A stretch of 64,000 nucleotides of DNA from Modestobacter sp. VKM Ac-2977 (GCF_026968045.1 NZ_JAPVBQ010000002.1:608933-672932); one strand, 5' to 3'; counted from the stretch's first letter, positions 7,796-18,940 are shown. Notes: a model not told the origin generated them from the letters alone. Made by a program: numbers and translations.

Positions 7796-8955
7796 ACCGA
7801 CTGCGGCCCGAAGCCGCCGTCGGGACGACCGCCGCCCTGCGGGGCACCGTTCGGGCTGCCCTGCGGCGGGCCGAACGACGGGCCGCCGAAGCCGGGCACC
7901 GACGGGCCACCCGGGGAACCGGGCCCGTAGCCGGCGGCCCGCTGCCGCGGGGTGACCTGCGGCAGCGGCACGCTCTGCACCACCCGCTTGACGATGTGGT
8001 CGGCCGGCACACCGTCGGCCAGCGCGTCGTAGGACAGCACCAGGCGGTGCCGCAGCACGTCACCGGTCACGTCGAGCACGTCCTGGGGCAGCACGTAGTC
8101 GCGGCCGCGGATCAGCGCCAGCGCCCGGCTGGAGGCGATCAGGCCCAGCGAGGCGCGTGGGCTGGCGCCGTAGGAGACCCAGCTGGCGACGTCGGGCATC
8201 CCGTGCTCCTGCGGCGCCCGGGTCGCCACCACCAGCCGGACGACGTAGTCGACCAGCGCGTGGTGCACGAACACCTCCGAGGCGGTGCGTTGCAGCCGGC
8301 GCACGTCCTCGGGCCCCAGCACCGGCTGCGCCTCCGGCGGGGTCGACCCCATCCGGTAGATGATCTCGCGCTCCTCCTCCGGGCTCGGGTAGTCGACGAG
8401 CACCTTGAGCAGGAAGCGGTCGCGCTGGGCCTCCGGGAGCGGGTAGACGCCCTCGTTCTCGATCGGGTTCTGGGTGGCGAGCACCAGGAAGGGGTCGGGC
8501 AGCGGGTGGGTGACCCCGCCGATGGAGACCTGCCGCTCGGCCATGACCTCCAGCAGTGCCGACTGCACCTTGGCCGGCGCGCGGTTGATCTCGTCGGCGA
8601 GCAGGAAGTTGGCGAACACCGGCCCCAGCTCGGTGGCGAAGGTGTCCTGGCCGGACTTGTAGATCCGGGTGCCGATGATGTCGGCCGGCACCAGGTCCGG
8701 GGTGAACTGCAGCCGGGAGAACTTGCCGCCGACGACGGTCGCGAGGGTCTCCACGGCGAGGGTCTTCGCGACGCCGGGGACGCCCTCCAGGAGCACGTGC
8801 CCCCGGGCCAGCAGCCCCACGAGCATCCGCTCGACCAGCCGGTCCTGGCCGACGATGACCCGCTTGATCTCGAACAGCGCACGCTCCAGGCGGGCGGCGT
8901 CGACCGAGGGCGGGGTGGGCTGTTCGGGGGCGGGCGAGCTGCCTGCGGCGGTCAC
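7792..8955 (-). CDS. MoxR-family AAA ATPase
   Basis: This 387-aa AAA+ ATPase has Walker A GVPGVAKT at 58-65, Walker B in FLLADEINRAP (about 128-138) and the MoxR sensor region ATQNPIENEG. MoxR proteins are chaperone-like ATPases acting with VWA proteins, which are the next genes here. The last 45 residues or so (GYGPGSPGG onward) are a Gly/Pro-rich disordered tail beyond the usual end of the family. The start is GTG at 8955. A TAGGAC hexamer lies about 9 nt upstream, but I see no good -35. The gene leads a three-gene operon whose cistrons overlap by 4 bp each. Confidence 0.9.
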   Translation of the reverse strand: MTAAGSSPAPEQPTPPSVDAARLERALFEIKRVIVGQDRLVERMLVGLLARGHVLLEGVPGVAKTLAVETLATVVGGKFSRLQFTPDLVPADIIGTRIYKSGQDTFATELGPVFANFLLADEINRAPAKVQSALLEVMAERQVSIGGVTHPLPDPFLVLATQNPIENEGVYPLPEAQRDRFLLKVLVDYPSPEEEREIIYRMGSTPPEAQPVLGPEDVRRLQRTASEVFVHHALVDYVVRLVVATRAPQEHGMPDVASWVSYGASPRASLGLIASSRALALIRGRDYVLPQDVLDVTGDVLRHRLVLSYDALADGVPADHIVKRVVQSVPLPQVTPRQRAAGYGPGSPGGPSVPGFGGPSFGPPQGSPNGAPQGGGRPDGGFGPQSV

Positions 8956-9080
8956 GCGTCGAGTGTCCTACACCTGCCTGTGCGGTCGACCGCGGCTGCG
9001 TCGTGCGAGGGCCGTGGACTCCCCGTTCGGGGCGTCGTCGTCCCCGCCCGGAGACCGGCTGGACTGCTAGCCTGACGCTC

Positions 9081-9114
9081 GCGTCGGGCAGCTCCCCCCG
9101 TGGCTGCCCGACGC
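9081..9114 (-). terminator. Terminator hairpin downstream of NlpC/P60 gene
   Basis: A perfect 12-bp stem (9081-9092 with 9103-9114) and 10-nt loop lie 24 bp after the stop of the NlpC/P60 gene. Confidence 0.75.
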
Positions 9115-9137
9115 CTCACGCGCGTGCCGGGCCGGCC

Positions 9138-10550
9138 TCACGCGGTGGGGCGCACCGCACCGAAGTAGTCGCTGCCGAACCACATGGTGCTGATCCGCAC
9201 CACGTCCCCGCTCTGCGGAGCCTGGATGACCTTGTTGCCGCCCAGGTACAGGGCCACGTGGTAGATCGAGCTGTAGCTGCTCCCGCTCCCCCAGAACACC
9301 AGGTCGCCGGCCTGCAGGTCGCTGCGGTCCACCGTCTGGTTGCGGAAGCGGTACCACTGCTCCCGGCTGGTGCCACCGATGGCGACGCCGGCCTGGGCAT
9401 AGGCGTACTGGGTCAGGCCCGAGCAGTCGAAGCCCCAGATGCCCGTGTCCGGCGGGATGCCGTAGCTGGGCCCGTTGCTGCCGCCACCACCCCAGGAGTA
9501 GGGCAGCCCCTGCTGGGTCTTGGCCGCCGCGATGGCGGTCTGCACGGCCGACCCGGACGGGGCACCGGCATTGGTCTGCACCGGGGCCGGCGCCGGGGCG
9601 GGCCTGGGTGCCACCGGGGCCGGCGCCGGGGCGGGAGCGGGGGCCGGCGCCGGCGCGGGCGCGGGCGCCGGAGCGGGTGCCGGAGCGGGTGCCGAGCTGC
9701 CGCCCCCCGACGACGACGGAGTCGACGAGGAGGACCGGGACGGCGAGGGAGCCGGGGCCGCGGCCCGCTGGGCGGCCGCGCGCTCCTCGGCCGCCTGCCG
9801 GGCACCCTCCAGGCCGAACAGCGTCTGCTGCGCCTGCACGAGCTCCTGCTCCAGCTCGACCTGCTGGGTGACCAGGGCGGCGGCCTGGTCGCGGGCGGCG
9901 ACCTCCTGCCCCTGCGCGGCAGCCAGCAGCTCGGCGGCCTCGGTCTTCAGCGTCTCGGCCTCGCCGACCGCCTGCTGGGCGGCCTGCTCGGCGACGGTCG
10001 CCTGCTCCTGCAGCACGGTGAGCTCGGCGACGACGTCGACCCGGTGCTCCCCCACGGCGCCGAGCAGCGCGGCGCGCTCGATCAGCTCCGCCGGTCCACC
10101 GGCGGTCATCAGCGCCCGGGCACCGGGGTTGGTGCTGCCCTGCTTGTAGCTGTCCCGGGCGAAGGCGGCGACCTCGCCCTTGCCCACCGCGACGTCGGCG
10201 GCGGCCTGACCGGCAGCGGCCTGCGCCGCGTCGGCTGCGGCGCGCGCCTCGTCGTAGGCGCCCTGGCGCTCCTCGTAGTCCTGCAGCGCGATCTGCGACC
10301 CGATGCGCGCCTCGTCGACCGCGGCCTGCGCCCCGGCCAGCTGCCCGGTGATCGCCCCGACCCGGGCGGCGGCCTCCTCGCGGGCCTGCTGGGCGGCGGA
10401 GATCTCGCTGTCGCTCGGTGCCGCGACGGCCGTCCCGGGGGCGGCCACCAGACACGCGGCGACGACGGTGCCGGCGGCGAGCGCACGCTGCACCCAGCGG
10501 GCACCTGCTCGTCGTCCTGTGCTGACCTGCGTACCGACCTGTGCGTGCAC
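9138..10550 (-). CDS. Secreted NlpC/P60 peptidoglycan endopeptidase (RipA-like)
   Basis: This is a cell-wall hydrolase expected to cut D-Glu-DAP linkages in peptidoglycan stems. The 470-aa protein starts at GTG 10550, 8 nt after a GGAGGAG site; a GTG further upstream (10619) lacks one. A signal peptide ends near AVAA (about residue 44). Residues about 45-270 form an Ala/Glu/Gln-rich coiled coil, as in RipA-type proteins. A Ser-rich stretch and a run of Pro-Ala repeats (about 295-335) follow as a wall-spanning linker, then the C40 domain. The nucleophile is C376 in GFDCSG and the base H431 in YHVALYLGG. Neighbouring genes are unrelated. Coiled coils of this kind usually mediate autoinhibition or contact with divisome partners. 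Confidence 0.9.
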   Translation of the reverse strand: MHAQVGTQVSTGRRAGARWVQRALAAGTVVAACLVAAPGTAVAAPSDSEISAAQQAREEAAARVGAITGQLAGAQAAVDEARIGSQIALQDYEERQGAYDEARAAADAAQAAAGQAAADVAVGKGEVAAFARDSYKQGSTNPGARALMTAGGPAELIERAALLGAVGEHRVDVVAELTVLQEQATVAEQAAQQAVGEAETLKTEAAELLAAAQGQEVAARDQAAALVTQQVELEQELVQAQQTLFGLEGARQAAEERAAAQRAAAPAPSPSRSSSSTPSSSGGGSSAPAPAPAPAPAPAPAPAPAPAPAPAPVAPRPAPAPAPVQTNAGAPSGSAVQTAIAAAKTQQGLPYSWGGGGSNGPSYGIPPDTGIWGFDCSGLTQYAYAQAGVAIGGTSREQWYRFRNQTVDRSDLQAGDLVFWGSGSSYSSIYHVALYLGGNKVIQAPQSGDVVRISTMWFGSDYFGAVRPTA

Positions 10551-10873
10551 GAACCCGACTCCTCCGTTGCCCGGCGCCAGGGTGTTCGGCGACGCCGGTC
10601 TCGACCAGTCCCGGCACACCCCTCGGGGTGTGCTCTCGCGGGGTCATCGACCGGATCGGGTGAACGGCTGAGCGCCGTCGGAGGGACCTCCCCCGTCGGG
10701 GTGAGGTGGTTCAACACGCGCGGTGAGCACCGGCCCGCCGGCGACGGGCCGCACGCCGCCCATGATCAGGTGACCTGGTCGTGCGGGTACCTACCGCGCG
10801 GTCTGCCACCGGGGAGGTGCCCCGACGACCAGGTCACCTGATCCCGGGATGGAGCGGGTCGGACGCCGGCGGT
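10551..10873. other. Intergenic region with large inverted repeat
   Basis: This 323-bp gap lies upstream of the NlpC/P60 gene and downstream of the acyl-CoA synthetase gene, both on the minus strand. It holds a 19-bp perfect inverted repeat (separate entry). I looked for the c-di-AMP (ydaO) riboswitch that often precedes such hydrolase genes in actinobacteria and did not find its conserved blocks. A promoter for the hydrolase must lie here, but I cannot place it. Confidence 0.5.
10764..10843. repeat. 19-bp perfect inverted repeat with 42-nt spacer
   Basis: Arm 10764-10782 (GATCAGGTGACCTGGTCGT) is the exact reverse complement of 10825-10843. Each arm contains CAGGTGACCTG or its complement, itself palindromic around one central base, and the two centres are 63 bp apart. 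It could be a long terminator hairpin for the acyl-CoA synthetase gene, a paired operator, or a small dispersed repeat. Confidence 0.8.
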
Positions 10874-12412
10874 TCAGTTGACCTGGCGCTCGGAGTCGGC
10901 CCAGAAGGACTCGCGCAGCTTGAACTTCTGGATCTTGCCGGTGGCGGTGCGCGGGATGCCGTCCCGGAACTCCACCCGCTTGGGGGCCTTGTAGCCGGCC
11001 AGCGTCGTCCGGCAGTGCGCGATGATGTCCGCCTCGGAGGCGGTGGCGCCCTCGGCCAGCACGACCAGCGCGGTCACCATCTCCCCCCACCGGTCGTCGG
11101 GCACGCCGATCACCGCGACCTCGGCGACGGCGGGGTGGCTGAAGACGGCGTCCTCCACCTCGATGGAGGAGACGTTCTCCCCGCCGGAGATGATCACGTC
11201 CTTCTTCCGGTCGGAGATGGTGAGGAAGCCGGCGTCGTCGACGGTGCCGCCGTCGCCGGTGTGGAACCAGCCGCCGTCCAGGGCGTCGGCGGAGGCCTCC
11301 GGGTTCTCCCAGTAGCCGGCCAGCACGGTGTTGCCCTGCGCCAGCACCTCACCGGACTCGCTCGTGCTGATCCGGGTGCCCAGCGCTGGCGACCCGGCCC
11401 GGGACAGCGCCCTCGCCCGGGTCTGCACGTCCATCTCGTCGTACTCGGCCCGGGGCCGGTTGATCGTCAGCAGCGGCGCGGTCTCGGTGAGCCCGTAGAT
11501 CTGGTTGAACTCCCAGCCCAGCTCCTCCTCCACCCGGGCGATCGTCCGCGAGGGCGGCGGCGCCCCGGCGACCACGATCCGCACCCGGTCCCGCCCGGGC
11601 ACCTCGCCGTCCCAGTCGGCGGCCGCGTCGAGCACGGCGTTCCAGACGGCGGGTGCCCCGGCCATCAGCGTGACGCCGTGCTGCTCGACCCGGCGGAGGA
11701 TCTCGGTGCCGTCGACCTTGCGCAGCGCGACCTGCGTGGCCCCCACCCCGGCCGCGGTGTAGGGCAGCCCCCAGCCGTTGCAGTGGAACATCGGTAGCGT
11801 GTGCAGGTAGACGTCGCGGTCGCTGACCTGCATGTGCAGGCCGAAGGTGGTGGCGTTGACCCAGACGTTGCGGTGGGTCATCTGCACGCCCTTGGGCCGC
11901 GCCGTCGTCCCGCTGGTGTAGTTGATCGTGGCGGTGGCGTCCTCGTCCGGCGCGGACCACGGCCGCGGCTCCGTGTCGTGGCGGAGGAGCCCGGACTCGT
12001 ACTCCTCGCCCAGCAGGAAGCGGTGCGGGACGTCGATGCCGGACAGCTGCGACTCCACCTCCGGGTCGGCCAGCAGCACGCGGGCGCCGCAGTGTTCGAC
12101 GATGTAGGCGAAGTCCGCGGGGGCCAGTCGGAAGTTGACCGGCACGAGCACCCGGCCGAACGAGGGGACGGCGTAGAGCAGCTCGAGCAGCCGGGCCGAG
12201 TTGTGGCTGACCACCGCCACCCGCTCCCCCTCGCCGACGCCCAGCGCATCCAGCCCGGCGGCGACAGCCCGGGCCCGTCGGGCCACGTCGCGGTAGGTCA
12301 GCTCCCCCAGCGAGGCCGCCGGCTGGCTCGGCTCGTCGACGACACCGAGCCGGTCGCCGTAGACCAGCTCTGCCCGGTCGAGGAAGTCACGGGTGGTCAA
12401 GGGCACGCGCAT
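10874..12412 (-). CDS. Fatty-acyl-CoA synthetase (AMP-binding)
   Basis: This ligase activates a carboxylic acid, probably a medium or long fatty acid, to its CoA thioester through an acyl-adenylate. The 512-aa protein has the P-loop-like motif YTSGTTARPKG at 165-175, the adenine-site motif IYGLTET in the middle, the hinge ISDRKKDVIISGGEN and the catalytic Lys in RTATGKIQKF near the C-terminus. Length and motifs fit the FadD/acsA-like branch, not NRPS domains, since no carrier domain is attached. ATG 12412 follows a GGGGAG site. A TAGCGT hexamer at 12473-12478 (minus strand) may be its -10, giving a leader of about 55 nt. No neighbour reveals the substrate. Confidence 0.9.
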   Translation of the reverse strand: MRVPLTTRDFLDRAELVYGDRLGVVDEPSQPAASLGELTYRDVARRARAVAAGLDALGVGEGERVAVVSHNSARLLELLYAVPSFGRVLVPVNFRLAPADFAYIVEHCGARVLLADPEVESQLSGIDVPHRFLLGEEYESGLLRHDTEPRPWSAPDEDATATINYTSGTTARPKGVQMTHRNVWVNATTFGLHMQVSDRDVYLHTLPMFHCNGWGLPYTAAGVGATQVALRKVDGTEILRRVEQHGVTLMAGAPAVWNAVLDAAADWDGEVPGRDRVRIVVAGAPPPSRTIARVEEELGWEFNQIYGLTETAPLLTINRPRAEYDEMDVQTRARALSRAGSPALGTRISTSESGEVLAQGNTVLAGYWENPEASADALDGGWFHTGDGGTVDDAGFLTISDRKKDVIISGGENVSSIEVEDAVFSHPAVAEVAVIGVPDDRWGEMVTALVVLAEGATASEADIIAHCRTTLAGYKAPKRVEFRDGIPRTATGKIQKFKLRESFWADSERQVN

Positions 12413-12506
12413 GCCGGGCTCCCCGGTGCCGGGGCCGGCTGCGGTGCCGGCCGAGTCAGAGTGGTCCCCGTCACGCTAACGGCCACGACGCACGACCACG
12501 AGCCGC

Positions 12507-13241
12507 TCAGTCCGCGGCGGCCAGCAACCGGGGCAGCGCCTCGCTGATCGGCTCCCGCACGACCAGGTCGGCGAGCCCGTCGTAGGGGGTCGGCTCGGCG
12601 TTGACGATGACCACCCGCGCACCGGAAGCGGCGGCCACCTCGACCAGCCCGGCCGCCGGGTGCACGCCCAGGGAGGTGCCGACGGCCAGGAACACGTCGC
12701 AGTCGGCGGCGGCCTGCGCGGCGGCGTCGAGCACGTCGGCGTCCAGTGCCTGGCCGAAGCTGATCGTCGCCGACTTGAGGACGCCGCCACAGTCGGTGCA
12801 GGCAGGGTCGGCCTCACCGGCGTCCACCCGGGCCAGCGCCTCCGCCATCGGAGTACGGGCAGCGCAGGCCAGGCACTCGACCTCGCGGACCGTCCCGTGC
12901 AGTTCCAGCACCGCACCGCTGCCCGCGTCGGTGTGCAGCCCGTCGACGTTCTGGGTGAGCAGCGCCCGCAGCCGACCCTGCCGCTCCAGCTCGACCAGCG
13001 CGGCGTGGCCGGCGTTGGGGCGCGCATCGGGGGCGGTGTCCCGGCGCATCAGCCAGGCGCGGCGGCGGATCTCCGGGTCGGCCACGTAGTAGGAGAGGGT
13101 CACCAGCTTCTCCGCGTCCGGGTCGCGGGTCCAGACGCCGTTCGGGCCGCGGTAGTCGGGGATGCCGCTGTCGGTGGAGATGCCGGCCCCGGTGAGCACG
13201 CAGATCCGGCGCGCCTCGGCGAGCCAGGCGGGAGGGGTCAC
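12507..13241 (-). CDS. NAD-dependent protein deacylase, Sir2 family
   Basis: Sirtuins remove acyl groups from lysines using NAD. The 244-aa protein has the NAD motif TGAGISTDSGIPDYRG (about 17-32), TQNVDGLH (96-103), catalytic H115 in LELHG and a zinc site with two CxxC pairs (C123/C126 and C148/C151). Length is that of a bacterial CobB/NpdA enzyme. It might control acyl-CoA synthetases by lysine deacylation, as CobB does for Acs, and the gene after it encodes an acyl-CoA synthetase, but that link is inference. The GTG start has no Shine-Dalgarno and appears leaderless. Confidence 0.92.
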   Translation of the reverse strand: MTPPAWLAEARRICVLTGAGISTDSGIPDYRGPNGVWTRDPDAEKLVTLSYYVADPEIRRRAWLMRRDTAPDARPNAGHAALVELERQGRLRALLTQNVDGLHTDAGSGAVLELHGTVREVECLACAARTPMAEALARVDAGEADPACTDCGGVLKSATISFGQALDADVLDAAAQAAADCDVFLAVGTSLGVHPAAGLVEVAAASGARVVIVNAEPTPYDGLADLVVREPISEALPRLLAAAD

Positions 13242-13247
13242 TCCCCC

Positions 13248-13253
13248 AGGCTA
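13248..13253 (-). promoter_or_regulatory. -10 hexamer TAGCCT, leaderless start for sirtuin
   Basis: TAGCCT lies 6 nt before the GTG at 13241. Its first three bases are the TAG stop codon of the upstream PAP2 gene, so promoter and stop share DNA. Confidence 0.55.
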
Positions 13254-14273
13254 GGCAGCCACCGCCTCCGGCAGCGGCTCCCCGACCTCTGACCGCAGCG
13301 GCGCGGCCGCCTCGGGCGGCAGGGCCGGGCGCCGGACCGCGCGGGACGCCGCCGCGACCAGCCGCGGCACCAGCAGCCACACCGCCCCGGCGTAGACCGC
13401 GCCGAGCAGCGTGTCGACCACGTAGTGCTCCCCGGACCACACCAGCACGACCGGCATCGCCACCGCGTAGCCGACCAGCGCCGCCCGCTGCCAGACCCGG
13501 TGCGCGACCGGCAGCAGCACCAGCGCGGTCAGGACGGCGAATGCGGTGTGCAGCGAGGGCACCGCCGCCACCTGGTTCACCTGTCCCTGCCCGGCCGACA
13601 GCAGTGCACCGGCCTTCTGCAGCCCCAGCACGGCCCAGCCGGAGTTGCTCAGCCGGTCCACGTGCTCGATGACGCCGTCCTTCGCGGCCAGCCACGGCGG
13701 GGCGGCCGGGTACAGCACGTAGGTGACCAGACCGGCCGCCGACAGCCCCACGACCAACCGGGCGTACGCCGTCCAGCGGCTCCGGTCGCGCAGCCAGAGG
13801 ACCCCGAGCACCACCGGCGTCACCACGAAGTGGCTGCTGTAGACCAGCGACGCGAACACCGCCCACCCCTCGCCGCCCCAGTGCTCCTGCAGCCAGACGG
13901 TGGGCAGCACCCCACCGGCGAGCCAGCGGTCGGCGGCCGCGAGCTCACCGACGGCCACCGGCACGCCCAGCCCGTCGGCGAACCCGCGGCTGAGGTCGTA
14001 GAGCAGCAGGACCCCGGCCAGCGGCAACCAGTCGGCGAGCAGTCGCAGCAGCACCGGCCGCCCCCGGCCCAGGGACTGCACCGCCAGCACCGCCAGCACC
14101 CAGCCCAGCAGCACCAGGCGGTCGGTCGGCAGGCCGGTGACGAGACAGGTGGCGACGAAGGCGGCCAGCAGCCCGCCGGTCCCCAGCACGCGCGCACCGC
14201 GGTGGCGGGCCGCCGGGAGGTCCGGCTGCCCGACCGGGGACGTCGTCGTTCCCGTGGTCTCCGCGAGGGTCAT
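13251..14273 (-). CDS. PAP2-superfamily phosphatase/phosphotransferase, integral membrane
   Basis: The 340-aa protein has about eight hydrophobic helices and the PAP2 catalytic motifs PSLHT at 239-243 and GEHYVVD at 281-287. This arrangement resembles the PAP2_3/inositol-phosphoryl-transferase-like branch (Aur1-like) more than simple undecaprenyl pyrophosphatases. It probably acts on a lipid phosphate at the outer face of the membrane. The substrate is not evident from context. The ATG at 14273 is preceded by TAGCGT at an 8-nt distance. A longer reading frame extends upstream but lacks conserved sequence. Confidence 0.85.
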   Translation of the reverse strand: MTLAETTGTTTSPVGQPDLPAARHRGARVLGTGGLLAAFVATCLVTGLPTDRLVLLGWVLAVLAVQSLGRGRPVLLRLLADWLPLAGVLLLYDLSRGFADGLGVPVAVGELAAADRWLAGGVLPTVWLQEHWGGEGWAVFASLVYSSHFVVTPVVLGVLWLRDRSRWTAYARLVVGLSAAGLVTYVLYPAAPPWLAAKDGVIEHVDRLSNSGWAVLGLQKAGALLSAGQGQVNQVAAVPSLHTAFAVLTALVLLPVAHRVWQRAALVGYAVAMPVVLVWSGEHYVVDTLLGAVYAGAVWLLVPRLVAAASRAVRRPALPPEAAAPLRSEVGEPLPEAVAA

Positions 14274-14281
14274 GGCGCGGC

Positions 14282-14287
14282 ACGCTA
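14282..14287 (-). promoter_or_regulatory. -10 hexamer TAGCGT, leaderless start for PAP2 gene
   Basis: TAGCGT lies 8 nt before the ATG at 14273, and no Shine-Dalgarno is seen between. Confidence 0.45.
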
Positions 14288-14413
14288 GGTGACCCAGCAC
14301 ACCCGTGGCGGCCGCCGGCGCACGGCACGCCGCGGGCACGCGTCCCCCGTGACTGCGGTGACTGACCGGACTCGTGGGGTCGGGGACGGCGCCCGGCCCG
14401 GGTGCTGTCCGTC

Positions 14414-14425
14414 GTGAGTGCTCAC
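14414..14425. promoter_or_regulatory. Dyad upstream of aconitase gene
   Basis: GTGAG-TG-CTCAC is a perfect 5-bp inverted repeat 115 bp upstream of the acnA start. A direct repeat, GAGGGTGAGG, follows at about 14427 and again just before the start at about 14521. The dyad could be an operator. It does not match the corynebacterial AcnR site I remember. Confidence 0.3.
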
Positions 14426-14539
14426 CGAGGGTGAGGAAGGGTGGCCTTGCTCCGCACAACCGGCCGAGGGCTGGGATGATCGGGGGTGGCACATCGAGGC
14501 GCAGGACGCGCGCAGGACCAGCGAGGGTGAGGCGCAAGA

Positions 14540-17397
<2,858 letters not shown>

Positions 17398-17398
<1 letters not shown>

Positions 17399-18159
17399 TG
17401 GACCTGGGCCTGGGCGGCCGCGGGCTCCTGCTCACCGGCGCCAGCCGGGGGCTGGGGTTCGCGACCGCCCGGGCCCTCGTGGACGACGGGGCCCGGGTGC
17501 TGATCAGCTCCCGGTCCCCCGAGTCGGTCGACGCCGCCGTCGCCTCGCTCGGCGGGGCACCGGCGGCGTCCGGGCTGGCCGCCGACCTGGCCGACCCCGC
17601 GGCCGCCGAGGAGCTGGTCGGCGCGGCGGTCGACCGGCTGGGCCGGATCGACGGCGCGCTCATCTCCGTCGGCGGGCCGACCCCGGGCAGCGTGCTCGAG
17701 GTCCCGGAGGACGCCTGGCGGGCCGGCGTCGAGAGCGTGCTGCTCGGGCCACTGCGGCTGATCCGGGCGCTGGTGCCGCACCTGTCCCCCGACGCCGCGA
17801 TCGGGCTGGTGCTCTCCACCTCGGTGCGCCAGCCGATCGGGCACCTGGCCATCTCCAACGGCCTGCGGCCCGGGCTGGCGATGACCACCAAGGCACTGGC
17901 CGACGAACTCGGGCCCAGCGGCATCCGGGTCTTCGGCCTGCTCCCCGGCACGATCGCGACCGACCGGGTCACCGAGATCGAGGCAGCCTCCGGCGATCCC
18001 TCGGCCGCCCGCACCCGCACCGAGGCGTCCATCCCGCTCCGCCGGGTCGGCCGCCCGGAGGAGTTCGGGGCGGTCGCCGCCTTCGCCCTCTCCCCCGCCG
18101 CCTCCTACGTCACCGGCACCATGCTCGCCGTCGACGGCGGCGTCACCCGCGCACTGTGA
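17398..18159 (+). CDS. Atypical short-chain dehydrogenase/reductase
   Basis: The 253-aa Rossmann protein has the nucleotide motif TGASRGLG (13-20) and the usual C-terminal FALSPAASYVTG then AVDGG. The catalytic YxxxK is absent. At its position stands S153-N-G-L-R157 (LAISNGLRPG), so Tyr is replaced by Ser and Lys by Arg, and NNAG is SVGG. A group of FabG-like SDRs (the BKR_like_SDR_like class) is known to lack the catalytic tetrad, and this protein fits it. Whether it is an enzyme is uncertain. It overlaps acnA by one base (TGATG), so the two are probably one transcript. A strong hairpin follows the gene. Confidence 0.85.
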
Positions 18160-18196
18160 GAAAGGACCCCCTCATCCCCCACCACTCGCAAGCTCG

Positions 18197-18224
18197 CGGC
18201 GGGCCCCTACGAGGGGGCCCGCCG
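18197..18224 (+). terminator. GC-rich hairpin between SDR and CbiX genes
   Basis: A perfect 11-bp stem (18197-18207 with 18214-18224) and 6-nt loop lie 38 bp after the SDR stop. The next base begins a GTG that is a likely start of the CbiX gene, so the hairpin could either end acnA-SDR transcription or mask CbiX initiation. Confidence 0.6.
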
Positions 18225-18929
18225 GTGCTCGTGGCCTGCGCGCACGGCACCCGCAACCCCACCGGCCGGCGGCTGATCGGTCAGCTCGCGCTCGCCGCCC
18301 GCGCTCTGCGGCCGGGGCTCACCACCACCGCGGCCTTCGTCGACGTGCAGCCGCCGACGGTCGTCGACGTCGTCCGCGGGCTGGGCGAGTCGGCGACCCC
18401 GGCCGTCGTCGTCCCGCTGCTGTTGTCCGGCGGGTACCACGTGCACGTCGACATCGCCGGTGCCGTCGCCGACCACCCGTCGGCGGTGGCCGCCCGGCCG
18501 CTGGGCCCCGATGCCCGACTGGTGGGCGTGCTCACCGACCGGCTGGTGGCGGCCGGCGCCGACCGCGCCGACCCGGCCACCGCGATCGTGCTCGCCGCCG
18601 CCGGCTCCAGCGACAAGCGCTCGGTGCAGGACGTCGAGGACACCGCCGCGCTGCTCCAGCGCGACTGGGCCGGCCCGGTCACCACCGGCTACGGATCGGC
18701 CGCCCAGCCCCCCGTGCCCGACGCGGTCGCTGCCGCGCGCGCCGCCGGCGCCCAGCGGGTCGTCGTCGCCGCCTACCTGCTGGCGCCCGGGCACTTCCAC
18801 GACAAGCTCCAGGGGGCCGGCGCGGATTGCGTCACGGCGCCATTGCTGCCCGACGACCGGATCGCCGCCGTCCTCCTCGACCGCTACGACGCAGCCCTCA
18901 ACCCGGCCGGAGCTCCGGAACGTCAGTAG
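18225..18929 (+). CDS. Sirohydrochlorin chelatase family protein (CbiX-like)
   Basis: CbiX-type proteins insert cobalt or ferrous iron into sirohydrochlorin for cobalamin or siroheme. The protein has the first active-site segment LVACAHGTRNP and the second-half GGYHVHVDI segment, typical of two-domain CbiX/SirB chelatases. Its histidines are the presumed metal ligands. The start is unclear. GTG 18225 gives 234 aa beginning at the conserved domain, directly after a hairpin. GTG 18156 overlaps the SDR stop (GTGA) and adds 23 unconserved residues spanning the hairpin. No siroheme or cobalamin genes are adjacent, so the metal cannot be assigned. Confidence 0.8.
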   Translation: MLVACAHGTRNPTGRRLIGQLALAARALRPGLTTTAAFVDVQPPTVVDVVRGLGESATPAVVVPLLLSGGYHVHVDIAGAVADHPSAVAARPLGPDARLVGVLTDRLVAAGADRADPATAIVLAAAGSSDKRSVQDVEDTAALLQRDWAGPVTTGYGSAAQPPVPDAVAAARAAGAQRVVVAAYLLAPGHFHDKLQGAGADCVTAPLLPDDRIAAVLLDRYDAALNPAGAPERQ

Positions 18930-18932
18930 GGT
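18927..18932 (+). promoter_or_regulatory. -10 hexamer TAGGGT, leaderless start for small membrane protein
   Basis: TAGGGT lies 8 nt before the ATG at 18941. The TAG is also the stop codon of the CbiX-like gene. Confidence 0.4.
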
Positions 18933-18940
18933 CCGCAGCC

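Noticed and set aside
9600-9720. CRISPR-like or satellite repeat within the NlpC/P60 gene
   Set aside because: The repeated bases encode a Pro-Ala linker in frame. There is no spacer structure.
10551-10760. c-di-AMP (ydaO) riboswitch upstream of the NlpC/P60 gene
   Set aside because: The conserved blocks I know (GGGGAACC, GGGTGAATC, CAGCTAACC with GTAGGC) are not present in order on the minus strand.
14414-14425. AcnR operator upstream of aconitase
   Set aside because: The dyad is real but does not match the corynebacterial AcnR consensus, and no TetR-type acnR gene follows acnA.
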